64,000 nucleotides of DNA from Cocleimonas flava (GTDB lineage: Bacteria; Pseudomonadota; Gammaproteobacteria; Thiotrichales; Thiotrichaceae). Under the pieces are notes generated by a model that saw only the letters and a program-made list of their open reading frames with translations, ran no database searches and was not told the DNA's origin. A program made the translations under genes and the position numbers. The DNA is taken from contig NZ_SMFQ01000005.1 in NCBI RefSeq assembly GCF_004339015.1, forward strand, positions 434,001 to 498,000, written 5' to 3'. Below are positions 27,326 to 36,348 of the stretch, one piece after another (the first letter of the stretch is position 1; each line of letters begins with the position of its first letter).

Positions 27326-28276
27326 TTAGCAAATAACCTGTATATCATTGAAGCCAGTTTTGAAGACTTCGACATTCATTATTTCACGACGGCCAATCAT
27401 CACTAATTGTGACGACAATGAAGGGCGCTTTCCTAATTTTTCATAACTTGCTCTGAGACCTACAAGGTTAAAGCTAATCAATTCATCAGGCTCATCTGAA
27501 AATCGTAAAAAACCCTTTGAACGAAAGCAATATTGAGAGAACTCATTAACAAACTGCAAAAAACTATCCCTATCTATTAAAGAATCTGTTTCACAACTCC
27601 ATTGCGTATATTTTTCTTCATGATTAATAACTTCAGAGAAATGAACATTACGCTTTCTTCCCAAAAAGTGATTATCACTTAGAATTATCTTTATCGGCAG
27701 TTCACAATGTGTTGTTTCTTGTACATTGGAATAAGGGGCAGATTCACTTATAAGACTTTTTAGTAAATTGAGTTTTTCTAGTGTTATAAGGTCACACTTA
27801 TTTAATAATACTAAATCTGCTGCAACGGCATGATCAACGATAAGCTCAGAGTCCTCGTAATTTAGACCTCCAAACCCTTCTGCATCTAATACATAAACAC
27901 GCGTATCTAAGAATGCTGCCCCCGATGCTTCAAGCATATTGAAGGAACTATCTAGTGCCCTAGGATCAGAGACACCACTCGCTTCAATAACGACTGCATC
28001 AGGTGGTTTTTTTGAACTAGAAAAATTACTAATGGATTTCACTAGGTCTTCATTAAGAGAGCAACATACACATCCATTCTTTAAAGAGATACGATCTTGT
28101 TCTACTGTTTTAATTAGAGCATGATCAATATTTATTGCACCAAAATCATTGACGAATACGACAAACCTTTTTCCTTCTGATTTCGACAGAAGAGAGTTCA
28201 CAAGCGTCGTTTTACCAGCCCCGAGAAACCCTCCGATTGTTATAATAGGTAAACGAATAGAATTGCTCTTAATCAT
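27326..28276 (-). CDS. CobW/G3E-family metallochaperone GTPase
   Basis: GTP-dependent metal-insertion protein of about 316 residues. It shows Walker A GGFLGAGKTTLVN, the metal-binding NGCVCCSLNEDL (CxCC), EASGVSDPRAL, and the guanine-specificity motif LLNKCDL, then a CobW C-terminal domain. ATG 28276 is chosen because it overlaps the amidohydrolase stop by 8 bp and begins directly before the GTPase domain; a start at 28300 would overlap more. As the last gene of the operon after a metal-dependent amidohydrolase, it probably delivers metal (often zinc) to that enzyme. This is inference. Confidence 0.85.
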   Translation of the reverse strand: MIKSNSIRLPIITIGGFLGAGKTTLVNSLLSKSEGKRFVVFVNDFGAINIDHALIKTVEQDRISLKNGCVCCSLNEDLVKSISNFSSSKKPPDAVVIEASGVSDPRALDSSFNMLEASGAAFLDTRVYVLDAEGFGGLNYEDSELIVDHAVAADLVLLNKCDLITLEKLNLLKSLISESAPYSNVQETTHCELPIKIILSDNHFLGRKRNVHFSEVINHEEKYTQWSCETDSLIDRDSFLQFVNEFSQYCFRSKGFLRFSDEPDELISFNLVGLRASYEKLGKRPSLSSQLVMIGRREIMNVEVFKTGFNDIQVIC

Positions 28277-29891
28277 TATGCCAAATCCGTTCACCTGCAA
28301 GATATGTTGAGACTACTTTTATATCTGCGATATTTGCGGCATCTGTTTCTAATGGATTACTTTCAAGAATTACAAAATCAGCATGTTTTTCTACTGAAAT
28401 TGATCCTAATTTATCTTCCATTCCAATTTGAAAAGCGGCATCTATAGTGACTGATTTTAGTGCTGTCATAACATCAAGACATTCATCTTGACCAAGGCAG
28501 CGTCCATCCTTTGCTGTTCTTGTCATACTTGCTTTCATCAACTCAAGTGCTGAAGGATCTGTCATTGGTGTATCTGCATGAAGACTAATCCGCATGCCTT
28601 TCTTTACTGCTGTACCTGCAGGCATGTAGTGTGCTGCTCTTTCTGGACCGAATAACGCATCTTCAATCGGCCCACCCCAATGAGTAATATGATTGATGAA
28701 GAAACTACAAATCACGCCTAATTCTTTTGCTCGCTCGATTTGATCCTCACGCATTAATGCACAATGTTCTAAACGGAATCTGTGATCGGGACGCGGTGTC
28801 TCTTTAAGTAGCACCTCAACTAAATCCAAAACCATATCAATGGTTCGGTCGCCTTGAGTGTGAACGGTCATTTGCCACCCTTGCGAAAAATAGGTACGAA
28901 CCATTTCCTCGAAATAGTCTTGGGGATAATTAAGGGAGCCTGTATGCCCAGGTTTTAAATCCATTCGATGAAGCGTAATTTCATTTTCAAGATATGGTTG
29001 AGTCAACCAGATATTACCTATAAAGGGAGAACCATCAGCATGTATTTTAACACCTGCCATCCATAAACGGTCATCCCCCTCTGATAAGCTTTCAACAGCC
29101 ATATCAGATGTAGTTGCCTGTTGGTATGCAGCAATGCGAGGCATGGCCCAACCGTGTTTTAAGGCATTTTGAAAATAAACCTTATAGAATGGCATGTAAA
29201 GGTGTTCTGTTGTGGTGGTAATACCGTTTTCAACAAACTCTTGCACCGTGGTAGCAAAACCCTCGGATAAACGAATATCTCCCCATGCTTCATAAAAATA
29301 CTCTAAGGTGCTCCAGGTGATTGCTTCTGCAATTTTACCTGTTGGACGTTTATTTTCATCACGCTCAATAATACTGCCTGTAGGGGTTTCAAAGTTTTCA
29401 TCTATTCCGCATGCTTGTAAACCTGCTGAGTTTAAATAAAGTGCATGACAATTTGAGGTCTGGATACCGATTGGATTATTTGGTGCAATTTCGTCCAATG
29501 TTTCTCTACTCGGTGATTCCATATCAGGATGCAATTGTGCATCAAGGCCAAAAAATAATAGATATTCTCCGGGCTCTGCTACCGCCACTCTACGCTTAAT
29601 CTTCCCCATTAGAGCGGCATAGGTTGGTACAGTTTCTGCTCTCACATCAACAACGGGTGCACCTCGTGTTTTTGCCGCCCATAGTGGATGAGAATGCGCA
29701 TCTATAAACCCAGGGAGTAAAGACTTCCCTTCAAGGTCTATGCAATGGGCTTTACTTGAGAGCGATTTTTCAGCATCCAGTCTGGACCCCACACATACAA
29801 TTTTTCCATCTGCAACAGCTACGGCCTCTGGATCAATATGTGTAGAATCAACTGTTATAATCGGCCCACCATAAAATAGTATTTCTGTCAT
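28269..29891 (-). CDS. Metal-dependent amidohydrolase, YtcJ-like (Amidohydrolase_3)
   Basis: 540-residue enzyme of the amidohydrolase superfamily. Visible are the N-terminal composite beta domain, LLPGFIDAHSHPLW (metal HxH), VHTQGDRTIDMVLDL (metal His), FRLEHCALM (metal His) and LHADTPMTDPSALE, which follow the YtcJ pattern. The C terminus has the usual VEKHADFVILESNP. No signal peptide. The substrate is not determinable from sequence; YtcJ-like enzymes hydrolyse amide or related bonds in small molecules. Its start overlaps the GYD gene by 4 bp (ATGA), and the transporter genes upstream suggest the substrate is imported. Confidence 0.85.
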   Translation of the reverse strand: MTEILFYGGPIITVDSTHIDPEAVAVADGKIVCVGSRLDAEKSLSSKAHCIDLEGKSLLPGFIDAHSHPLWAAKTRGAPVVDVRAETVPTYAALMGKIKRRVAVAEPGEYLLFFGLDAQLHPDMESPSRETLDEIAPNNPIGIQTSNCHALYLNSAGLQACGIDENFETPTGSIIERDENKRPTGKIAEAITWSTLEYFYEAWGDIRLSEGFATTVQEFVENGITTTTEHLYMPFYKVYFQNALKHGWAMPRIAAYQQATTSDMAVESLSEGDDRLWMAGVKIHADGSPFIGNIWLTQPYLENEITLHRMDLKPGHTGSLNYPQDYFEEMVRTYFSQGWQMTVHTQGDRTIDMVLDLVEVLLKETPRPDHRFRLEHCALMREDQIERAKELGVICSFFINHITHWGGPIEDALFGPERAAHYMPAGTAVKKGMRISLHADTPMTDPSALELMKASMTRTAKDGRCLGQDECLDVMTALKSVTIDAAFQIGMEDKLGSISVEKHADFVILESNPLETDAANIADIKVVSTYLAGERIWHND

Positions 29892-30244
29892 TTTTTCTCC
29901 GCTACATGGTCGACAGTAACAGTAGCGTAGCTATCTCTCATGTTTCCAGCTTTCTCTTGAGCGGCTAAAAATTCCTCATTACTAAATAGTGGAATGATTC
30001 TGTGAGTTTTAGACATTCCACTAGCATCAGCTAACATCATATTAGCTGCCACCGATGCCATATCAGGCATCTCATAAATAAACATCATGTCGTATTCTCC
30101 ACATGTACCATAAGCGTGAAGGAGTTTACCTCCCATTGCTCCAACAGCTTTTTCAGAAACTGCGGCTCTATCATTAGGAGTCGACAGCATTTCTAATTTT
30201 TTATCATTCTCATACTTAATAAACATTGCTACGGTTACAGACAT
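29888..30244 (-). CDS. GYD-domain protein
   Basis: Small cytoplasmic protein of 118 residues that resembles the GYD domain (COG4274): MFIKYENDKKLEML at the start, AAVSEKAVGAMGGKLLHAYGTCGEYDMMFIYEMPD as the characteristic core, and a C-terminal RIIPLFSNEEF. The ferredoxin-like fold is known but the function is not. It sits 3 bp after proW and overlaps the amidohydrolase start, so it is part of the same transcript. It may be an accessory or sensing factor for the pathway. Confidence 0.75.
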   Translation of the reverse strand: MSVTVAMFIKYENDKKLEMLSTPNDRAAVSEKAVGAMGGKLLHAYGTCGEYDMMFIYEMPDMASVAANMMLADASGMSKTHRIIPLFSNEEFLAAQEKAGNMRDSYATVTVDHVAEKK

Positions 30245-30247
30245 TTT

Positions 30248-31765
30248 TTATCTCCTTTTACCTTGAATAATGCGATCTAAAATCATCGCGCAGAATAATA
30301 TTGCGAGGCCAGCAAGAATGCCTTGACCTTCTGATGCATATTGAAGGGCTTCAAGAACATCTTCTCCCAAGCCTTTTGCACCTATAAGCGAAGCGATCAC
30401 AACCATTGCGAGGCTAAGTAATATTGTTTGGTTTATACCCGCCATAATCGACGGCATCGCTAAGGGTAAGTCCACTTTCCAGAGTAAATACCTTTTACTG
30501 GCTCCGTATGCCATAGCGGCTTCACGAACCGTTTTAGGAACACCTCTAATACCTAAAACGGTAAGTCGAACTACTGGTGACCCACCAAAAATCATGGTTG
30601 CAACTATTGCAGCCGGTTTACCTGTTCCGAAGAATGCTATGATAGGTATGAGGTATACGAAGGCAGGCATTGTCTGCATGAAATCCAGAATTGGTCGTAC
30701 GATTGAATAAAGATGTTGGTTCCTTGCACACGCTATACCTAAGGGAATGCCAAGTGATATTGAAATGCAAGCAGCTGTACCAAGAAGAGCAAGTGTCATC
30801 ATGCTCTTATCCCAAAAACCGAGATATCCTAAATAAGCAAGTGCAGCTGCGGTAAAGATTGCCGCTCTCCATCCAGCCGACAATCCCGTCAGCAATAAAA
30901 TAAAGCCGCACATAACAGGCCATGGAGTTTCAACAAAAATAGTTTCGAGTGCATCGAGAACATTTCGGATCCCAAATGTCAATCCATCGAAAAACCATTC
31001 TGTACTAATAGCCGCTTTGTTCATCCATGTTTTGATGGCCTCGGCAACACTTGATTGGACTTGCGGGTCTGCTGGGAATGTTAAAAGAGACGGAAATACT
31101 TCAGGAAAACCAAACTTAAGCGAGCAAGTAATATAAGTAACTGCAGTTAATGTCGATGCTAAAACAATTTTTTGGGTATTCAATCCATTCCCAAGAGATT
31201 GATCCGACAACCACTTAGAAAAACGTGATTGCAGAGCGGGATTTGCAAGAATTGCTTGAACAGTTTTGATGGTAAAAAGACCAATAAAACCCAATATAAT
31301 TAATTGAAGAGAAGTAGCATTCGCAGCTACAGCATCTGCTTTGATACCATTCACAGCACGCTCAAGCGAAGCAATCGAACTCTCAAAACTAGCAACATTG
31401 TCTGGAGCACTTAACTTTGCTTCAGCGAGTTGTTGATAACGATTCTGAAGGGTACTCTCAATACCTGGGAGACGAGCGAGAATGGGGGCTCCAAGGTCTC
31501 CCCATATCCCTCTTGCTAACTGGACTACCGCTAATGTTTCCAATGCTACGAACGGCAGGTAATAAGCCCAGAGGCTTCGCATTCCGAACCAAATAGAGCC
31601 AAGAACAAATGCCATCCAGTTCCATGTATATGCGAAACCACGTTTGTCACCAATAAACTTAAATTGTCCCTCATAATAGTCGCTACGAACTGTCACGAAT
31701 TCCTTAATTTGAGTTTGATGATCCATATCTTCCGAGATCACATCATCTAATTTATTTTTCATCAA
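30248..31765 (-). CDS. proW: Glycine-betaine-type ABC permease (ProW/OpuAB family) with N-terminal extension
   Basis: Membrane permease, 505 residues. The C-terminal half is the typical binding-protein-dependent permease: GKPAAIVATMIFGGSPVVRLTVLGIRGVPKTVREAAMAYGAS (with the EAA loop), LPLAMPSIMAGINQTILLSLAMVVIASLIGAKGLG. The N-terminal ~190 residues are extra: a charged start, then an aromatic membrane segment (FAYTWNWMAFVLGSIWFGMR) recalling DUF2628, a periplasmic-like stretch and more membrane segments. Start overlaps proV by 4 bp. Transport of a quaternary amine or similar zwitterion is likely; the exact substrate is open. Confidence 0.85.
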   Translation of the reverse strand: MMKNKLDDVISEDMDHQTQIKEFVTVRSDYYEGQFKFIGDKRGFAYTWNWMAFVLGSIWFGMRSLWAYYLPFVALETLAVVQLARGIWGDLGAPILARLPGIESTLQNRYQQLAEAKLSAPDNVASFESSIASLERAVNGIKADAVAANATSLQLIILGFIGLFTIKTVQAILANPALQSRFSKWLSDQSLGNGLNTQKIVLASTLTAVTYITCSLKFGFPEVFPSLLTFPADPQVQSSVAEAIKTWMNKAAISTEWFFDGLTFGIRNVLDALETIFVETPWPVMCGFILLLTGLSAGWRAAIFTAAALAYLGYLGFWDKSMMTLALLGTAACISISLGIPLGIACARNQHLYSIVRPILDFMQTMPAFVYLIPIIAFFGTGKPAAIVATMIFGGSPVVRLTVLGIRGVPKTVREAAMAYGASKRYLLWKVDLPLAMPSIMAGINQTILLSLAMVVIASLIGAKGLGEDVLEALQYASEGQGILAGLAILFCAMILDRIIQGKRR

Positions 31766-32841
31766 TCTTCAGTCCCCATAATCACGCCGTTCAAGATGTC
31801 ATTTTTGGTAATTACACCTGAAGTGCCTATATCTTCGTCTTGAACTAGAATTGGACCTTCAGTTCCTGTCGCTTTTACAATGATTTGTTTCAATGTCTCA
31901 TCACCAGACACTGTTAAAACGTCTTCAGGTAAAACACCGTGTTTAGCTTCATACTCCTTGCGAGATTTTGCCAGGGAATGAGCACGTATAAGATTGATGC
32001 GTGAAATACCCGCGACGAACTCCATCACATACTCATCAGAAGGATTCATAATGATTTCTTCGGGTGTTCCAGTTTGCACAATGACACCGTCCTTCATAAT
32101 CGCAATACGATCTCCAATACGGACAGCTTCTTCCAAGTCATGCGTAATAAAGAGAGTTGTCTTTCGCATTTTATGTGCAAGTCGCATAAATTCATCTTGC
32201 AGTTGTCGCCGAATAAGTGGGTCTAATGCGCTGAATGGCTCATCCATAAGCAGAACATCAGCATCAGCGGCGAGAGCACGAGCTAGACCTACGCGTTGTT
32301 GCATACCACCAGATAATTCATGAGCAAACTTGTCTTTCCACTCTGAGAGTTCAACCAATGCAAGTGCTTCTTCAGCAGCTTTCCAACGAGCATTCTGTGA
32401 AAGTCCTCGGATTTCCAACGGCATTGCTACGTTGTCTCTGACCGATCGATGAGGAAGTAGGCCAAAGTTTTGAAAAACCATAGCAATTTTTTCGTTTCGA
32501 ACCTTTAACAACTCCCTGTCATTTAACGACAGAATATCTAGACCACTTACAACTACTTCACCTGATGTTGGTGTTAATAATCGATTTACATGCCTAACTA
32601 GTGTTGATTTCCCACTACCTGATAATCCCATGATGCAAAATATTTCACCACGTTTTACCGAGAATGATGCATTTGCTACACCAACTACACAGTCAAATTC
32701 TTCGAGGACCTCAGCTTTTGACAAGCCATGCTTTTTAACAGCAGACATTGCTTTTTCTTGTTGTGCCCCGAAAATTTTCCAGACATTATTCAATCTGATT
32801 ACTTCGTCTTGAAACTCTTGTTTTTGTTGATTAATAGACAA
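31762..32841 (-). CDS. proV: Glycine-betaine-type ABC transporter ATPase (ProV/OpuAA family)
   Basis: ATP-binding subunit of 359 residues. Order of motifs: IMGLSGSGKSTLVRHVNRLL (Walker A), Q-loop MVFQNFGLLPHRSV, signature LSGGMQQRVGLARAL, Walker B DVLLMDEPFSALDP, and switch His in LFITHDLEEA. An insertion of ~40 residues near the N terminus (from AMSAVKKHGL) is typical of ProV/OpuAA. The C-terminal region ends in a shortened CBS-like segment (GVITKNDILNGV). It is coupled to proW by an ATGA overlap. Confidence 0.92.
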   Translation of the reverse strand: MSINQQKQEFQDEVIRLNNVWKIFGAQQEKAMSAVKKHGLSKAEVLEEFDCVVGVANASFSVKRGEIFCIMGLSGSGKSTLVRHVNRLLTPTSGEVVVSGLDILSLNDRELLKVRNEKIAMVFQNFGLLPHRSVRDNVAMPLEIRGLSQNARWKAAEEALALVELSEWKDKFAHELSGGMQQRVGLARALAADADVLLMDEPFSALDPLIRRQLQDEFMRLAHKMRKTTLFITHDLEEAVRIGDRIAIMKDGVIVQTGTPEEIIMNPSDEYVMEFVAGISRINLIRAHSLAKSRKEYEAKHGVLPEDVLTVSGDETLKQIIVKATGTEGPILVQDEDIGTSGVITKNDILNGVIMGTED

Positions 32842-32896
32842 AAAATCCTCTCTCCCGTTTATAAATATACGGTAATTGACACTTCAGTATTTATGT

Positions 32897-32941
32897 CATG
32901 AATCCAAGTCCCACCTCGTATAGGAAAGACCAGGATTCATG
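32897..32941 (-). repeat. Intercistronic stem-loop between proX and proV
   Basis: Outer arms CATGAATCC / GGATTCATG are perfect, with further complementarity inside. It starts 12 bp after the proX stop codon. Such hairpins commonly protect the binding-protein message, so that the receptor is made in excess over ATPase and permease. Confidence 0.75.
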
Positions 32942-32952
32942 AGTGACGCTAC

Positions 32953-33921
32953 TTATTTCAATCCTAACCATCCATCTACTCGGTCAGAATTTGCAGCTAT
33001 CCATTCACGTGCGACCTCTTCACTAGGGCGTTTCTTGACTACGATTTCATTGGTAAATCTATTTACGAGATCAGTATCAACTTTAATCTTTTTAAGAAAT
33101 CTGGCTATAGAAGGTGTACGAGATTCAAGTGTTTTTGAGTAAGCAACATGAATATCTTTTGGCTTATCTCCCGTTTCAACCTTAGAGTTTTCAAACCACT
33201 TAGGATCTTCTGCAGGCTGTTTCATATCGTATTTTTCGGGGTCATATGCAGGCTCTTCAAGTCGAACCATATCGAATACAAACCAGTTATAGTGAGGCGC
33301 ATAACAGTAGAAAACGTAACCTTCACCTTTCTTCAACGCATTTGCTATAGAAGCTGTAGCCACTTCTTCTTCAACTTCACTAGGTTTGTAAAAGTTAGTA
33401 ATTCCATAATCCCTGACTTTAACCGCATTAATTTTAGTAGAAGCCCAACCAGGGGCACCAATCCAAATATCTCCCATACCATCACCATCACGATCCATCA
33501 ATTTTGCTATTTCTGGAGTAGCAAGATCGAATACAGTTTTGATTTTATTTTTAGTGGCAAATTCTCTTGGAGCACAGAATGCAGAAAAGCCTTCATAGCC
33601 ATTTTCGCTCAATACAACTGTTTTATTCTGATCCACATATTCATCAGTGAAATTAGCTTGATTTGGGAGCCATACATCTGGATGCACATCTATTTCGCCT
33701 TTACCACGATCCATAGCCTTGAATATTACGGCGTTAGTACCAGGAACAAGTTCTACCTTACCTCCAAGCTTGTCTTCAATGACTACCTTAATTAAGCCAG
33801 CCATAGCCCTACCAGATGCCCAGTTAGGTTCAGCAACTTTTACAACTTCTTGTGCAAATACGCCGACAGTAGTTGTCGCGATCAGGATTGCTGACAAGGT
33901 CAGCTTTTTTAGACTTTTCAT
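32953..33921 (-). CDS. proX: Periplasmic substrate-binding protein, ProX/OpuAC type
   Basis: Receptor for the ABC transporter, 322 residues. A Sec signal peptide is evident (MKSLKKLTLSAIL..., cleavage near VFAQE). OpuAC-domain features include KVAEPNWASGRAMAGLIKVV, ELVPGTNAVIFKAMDRGKGEIDVHPDVWLP, and the aromatic YAPHYNWFVFDM where ligand-binding residues of this family lie. First gene of the operon and divergent from the GntR regulator; three identical palindromes lie in the leader. The ligand is probably a trimethylammonium-type or related zwitterion, by family only. Confidence 0.88.
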   Translation of the reverse strand: MKSLKKLTLSAILIATTTVGVFAQEVVKVAEPNWASGRAMAGLIKVVIEDKLGGKVELVPGTNAVIFKAMDRGKGEIDVHPDVWLPNQANFTDEYVDQNKTVVLSENGYEGFSAFCAPREFATKNKIKTVFDLATPEIAKLMDRDGDGMGDIWIGAPGWASTKINAVKVRDYGITNFYKPSEVEEEVATASIANALKKGEGYVFYCYAPHYNWFVFDMVRLEEPAYDPEKYDMKQPAEDPKWFENSKVETGDKPKDIHVAYSKTLESRTPSIARFLKKIKVDTDLVNRFTNEIVVKKRPSEEVAREWIAANSDRVDGWLGLK

Positions 33922-33956
33922 GCTTTCTTTCCTTTGGTTTTCACTTTAGGGCTACA

Positions 33957-34058
33957 TAACATGTTAACATATTGCTTTAACATGTTAGTGATTTGATGAT
34001 AGGTTGTAATATTTCACAAGTCAAGTTTGAAATGTCATAAAATATTGTTAACATGTTA
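33957..34058. promoter_or_regulatory. Three identical TAACATGTTA operators between proX and the GntR gene
   Basis: The perfect palindrome TAACATGTTA occurs at 33957-33966, 33978-33987 and 34049-34058. The first two are 21 bp apart (two helical turns), close to the proX start, and the third is nearer the regulator gene. This is the expected layout for a dimeric GntR/FCD repressor that controls both its own gene and the divergent transport operon. Confidence 0.8.
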
Positions 34059-34107
34059 GTAATTAAATAATGTTTACACCATAAGAAGCTTTTAGAGGAG
34101 ATTTAAA

Positions 34108-34821
34108 ATGGTGAAAGAATCAATACCTGACAATAACAATTTGGATGAAAATATTCAGAAGTCACCCAAGATGAGAGACGAAGCTCTAGTTGATTTAGAA
34201 AGAATGATAGTTAATGGCTTGCTAGAACCAGGGCAGTGGGTTTCTGAAACTTATCTTATTGAGGTATCAGGTCATTCGCGTGCCTCAGTTAGATCAGCCA
34301 TCCAAAGATTATCAGATCAAGGGCTTTTAAATATAATACCTCGAAGAGGAGCCCAAGTATGCCCTATAGATTATACCCAGCAGTTTAGATCTTTAGAACT
34401 AAGGCGAGCAGTAGAAACTTTGGTTGCCAAATCAGCTGCAAAACGCGCATCTGCAAAACAACGCGAAAAATTTTCTGAAATTGCCAATGGTTTTAGACTA
34501 GCCTCACAAACCAAGCAGCAACAAGTAATGACCGAATTAGATTCAGAGTTTTTTGCGTTAATGCTGAGAGCAGCTGACAATTCATTCGCGGCAAGAGCTT
34601 TGACATCAGTAAAAGGTCTAACTCGTCGTTTTTGGGTATTACATCAAGAGCAATATGGTGATTTTGGTCAAATGGCAAATACTCTCGCTGATATTGCAGA
34701 TGCGATATCTAAATCAGATCAGGACTTAGCAGAAGCTGCAGTTGGTAAGCTTATTGATTATGTTGAGAAATTTACACTTGAGGTAGTGGGTTTTAATAGG
34801 AAGGAGGGAGAAACTAATTAA
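34108..34821 (+). CDS. GntR family transcriptional regulator, FCD subfamily
   Basis: DNA-binding regulator, 237 residues. The N-terminal winged helix-turn-helix (~24-90) contains GLLEPGQWVSETYLIEVSGHSRASVRSAIQRLSDQGLL and RRGAQVCPID, typical of GntR. The C-terminal all-helical FCD domain (~100-230) carries RRAVETLVAKSAAKRA and later His/Glu residues; such domains bind small acids or metals as effectors. Good ribosome-binding site AGAGGAG upstream. Divergent from proXVW and almost certainly its local regulator. Effector unknown. Confidence 0.88.
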   Translation: MVKESIPDNNNLDENIQKSPKMRDEALVDLERMIVNGLLEPGQWVSETYLIEVSGHSRASVRSAIQRLSDQGLLNIIPRRGAQVCPIDYTQQFRSLELRRAVETLVAKSAAKRASAKQREKFSEIANGFRLASQTKQQQVMTELDSEFFALMLRAADNSFAARALTSVKGLTRRFWVLHQEQYGDFGQMANTLADIADAISKSDQDLAEAAVGKLIDYVEKFTLEVVGFNRKEGETN

Positions 34822-34943
34822 GCTTAAAATTTCTAGATGAGATAAAAAACAATAAAAAAGCTTATAGAACAAAGCGAGGACATGTAAAAACCTGAAGAAT
34901 AACCATTCATCAGTAGATAATGTAAGGCCATTGTAATAAATGA

Positions 34944-34971
34944 CACCTCCCTACTTATGAACACTTTCTTT
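34944..34971 (+). repeat. Degenerate short repeat after the GntR gene
   Basis: CACCTCCCTACTTATGAACA then a T-rich tail. The 5' motif is recognisable but the stem is lost. Confidence 0.55.
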
Positions 34972-35330
34972 GCACCAATTCTATGTTAATCCTTTCATCA
35001 AAAAATTATGGGTATCACACGAAATAATGGATCAAATTGAAGGTTAATTGAGCGTAGCGAATTCCCTTTATCCCCATTATTTCTGAGAAACGCAATGCCC
35101 CTTTTGTTATTAAAGGGGCGCCTTTAGTTGGCGGCACTTTTTATTCGACTGCGTCTCTCCCTAAAGGGTCGTCGTCTCTACGCTCCAACGTTGTCTCGCG
35201 ATGCTCGGCTGGGATACGTTTTTATTGCTGTAGATAAAAAGGTATCTCGTTGCCCTTCTCGTTAATTAGAGAAAAACAAACAGCCACAAGGCAGCGAAAA
35301 CTTAATCCGTTCTAGTAGCAAATATTATTA

Positions 35331-35500
35331 CAAGTGCAAACACTGTACGTCGACGATTCCTTTCGGAATCTACGACGAACTTTAGCGAACTTACCGTTTA
35401 GTTTTTTTAAACGGATAATTCGATTATTTGACGTGTCATTTCTAGCTCCTAAGGAGCCTAGAAAAGCCACCTCCCCACTTACAGCCCCTTTTTCCATACA
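35331..35500 (+). repeat. Structured ~165-bp repeat element, copy 1
   Basis: Highly similar to 42541-42705. Contains hairpin 1 (outer CGTCG/CGACG, inner GATTCC-TTTC-GGAATC), hairpin 2 (CGTTTA / TAAACG over a T-rich loop), a short ATAAT-TCG-ATTAT stem, a GCTCC-TAA-GGAGC stem, and a short repeat unit (CACCTCCCCACTTACAG) at its 3' end. No open frame. May be an RNA or a miniature mobile element. Confidence 0.8.
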
Positions 35501-35541
35501 AACCAATTATCAGAAAAAACGCCCATAAGTAGGGGGGTGGC
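35466..35541. repeat. Inverted pair of short repeats closing the structured element
   Basis: Left arm 35466-35481 and right arm 35526-35541 match at 14 of 16 complementary positions. The left unit belongs to the structured element; the right one is a reverse-oriented copy with A-run AAAAAACGCCC. The arrangement mirrors the pair at 1355-1408. Confidence 0.8.
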
Positions 35542-35578
35542 ATAAAATAAAAATCAAACAATTTATAAAAATAACATA

Positions 35579-36193
35579 ATGTTTATCTTTGTATTTCTAA
35601 TCATAGTCATACTTTTAATTGTCGTTATACAACTTCAATCACCCACCCTCAAAGGTAAGATTGGTGAATCAATCGTAAACCGTGCGATCAACAAAAAACT
35701 CAACAAAGCTCAATATCATCTCATCAAAGATATAACCATACCGGTGTTAGATCACACCACCCAGATAGATCATGTCATCGTTTCTCGATATGGAATTTTC
35801 GTGATTGAAACCAAGAATATGAAAGGCTGGATATTTGGTGGCGAACGACAGAAAATTTGGACACAATCTTTACTTGGAAAGAAATTTAAGTTTCAGAACT
35901 CATTACATCAAAACTATAAACACATAAAAGCATTAGCGCATATGCTCGAACTAACAGATGATAAATTCCACTCAGTAATTGTCTTTACTGGTGAGAGTAC
36001 ATTCAAAACCCAAATGCCTGAGAATGTCTTAGATAAAGGCTACATCGATTACATTAAGTCTAAAAAAGAAGTAATTTTTTCAATATCTGAAGTATATGAA
36101 TTTATTGAGAAAATAGAGCTACTAGAATTAGAACGCTCAAGAGAAACGAATAAAAATCATATCGCTTATTTAAAAATGCATCATAAGACTTGA
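35579..36193 (+). CDS. Membrane-anchored NERD (nuclease-related) domain protein
   Basis: 204 residues. One N-terminal membrane helix (FIFVFLIIVILLIVVIQL) is followed by a NERD domain: LKGKIGESIVNRAI, LDHTTQIDHVIVSRYGIFVIETKNMKGWIFG, in which the E...D...ExK residues match the PD-(D/E)XK nuclease pattern, then QNYKHIKAL and FHSVIVFTGES. The C terminus is helical and charged. Family function is poorly defined (predicted nucleic acid processing). It stands alone behind a repeat-rich spacer, which may have supplied its promoter. Confidence 0.8.
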   Translation: MFIFVFLIIVILLIVVIQLQSPTLKGKIGESIVNRAINKKLNKAQYHLIKDITIPVLDHTTQIDHVIVSRYGIFVIETKNMKGWIFGGERQKIWTQSLLGKKFKFQNSLHQNYKHIKALAHMLELTDDKFHSVIVFTGESTFKTQMPENVLDKGYIDYIKSKKEVIFSISEVYEFIEKIELLELERSRETNKNHIAYLKMHHKT

Positions 36194-36348
36194 ATTGTGA
36201 GCTTCCCCCACCTTTATATGCATTTCCTCTAGAATTGTTTTAGTTCAGGTATATTAAGCTTTTATTAAAGTGTCATTATCTCAATCACAGTTAATGAAAT
36301 GTTCTATATTTACTATAGATATAGGATTATTTGTGAGGAGCGTAAATA

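Larger units (their letters stand above)
34822..35578. other. 757-bp gene-free region packed with palindromes and repeats
   Basis: No credible gene. Contents in order: a degenerate short repeat (34944-34971); a 63-bp palindrome with perfect 10-bp arms GAAATAATGG / CCATTATTTC (35021-35030, 35074-35083); a strong hairpin GCCCCTTT-N7-AAAGGGGC (35097-35119); a stem GATACgTTTTTAT / ATAAAAAgGTATC (about 35214-35249); the first copy of the duplicated structured element (35331-35500); and an inverted pair of the short repeat (35466-35541). The density of structure suggests a hot spot for small non-autonomous elements. Confidence 0.7.

Noticed and set aside
34822-35578. Degraded transposase or pseudogene in the repeat-rich spacer
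   Set aside because: No stretch of coherent amino acid similarity could be recognised in any frame; the region is explained by palindromes.
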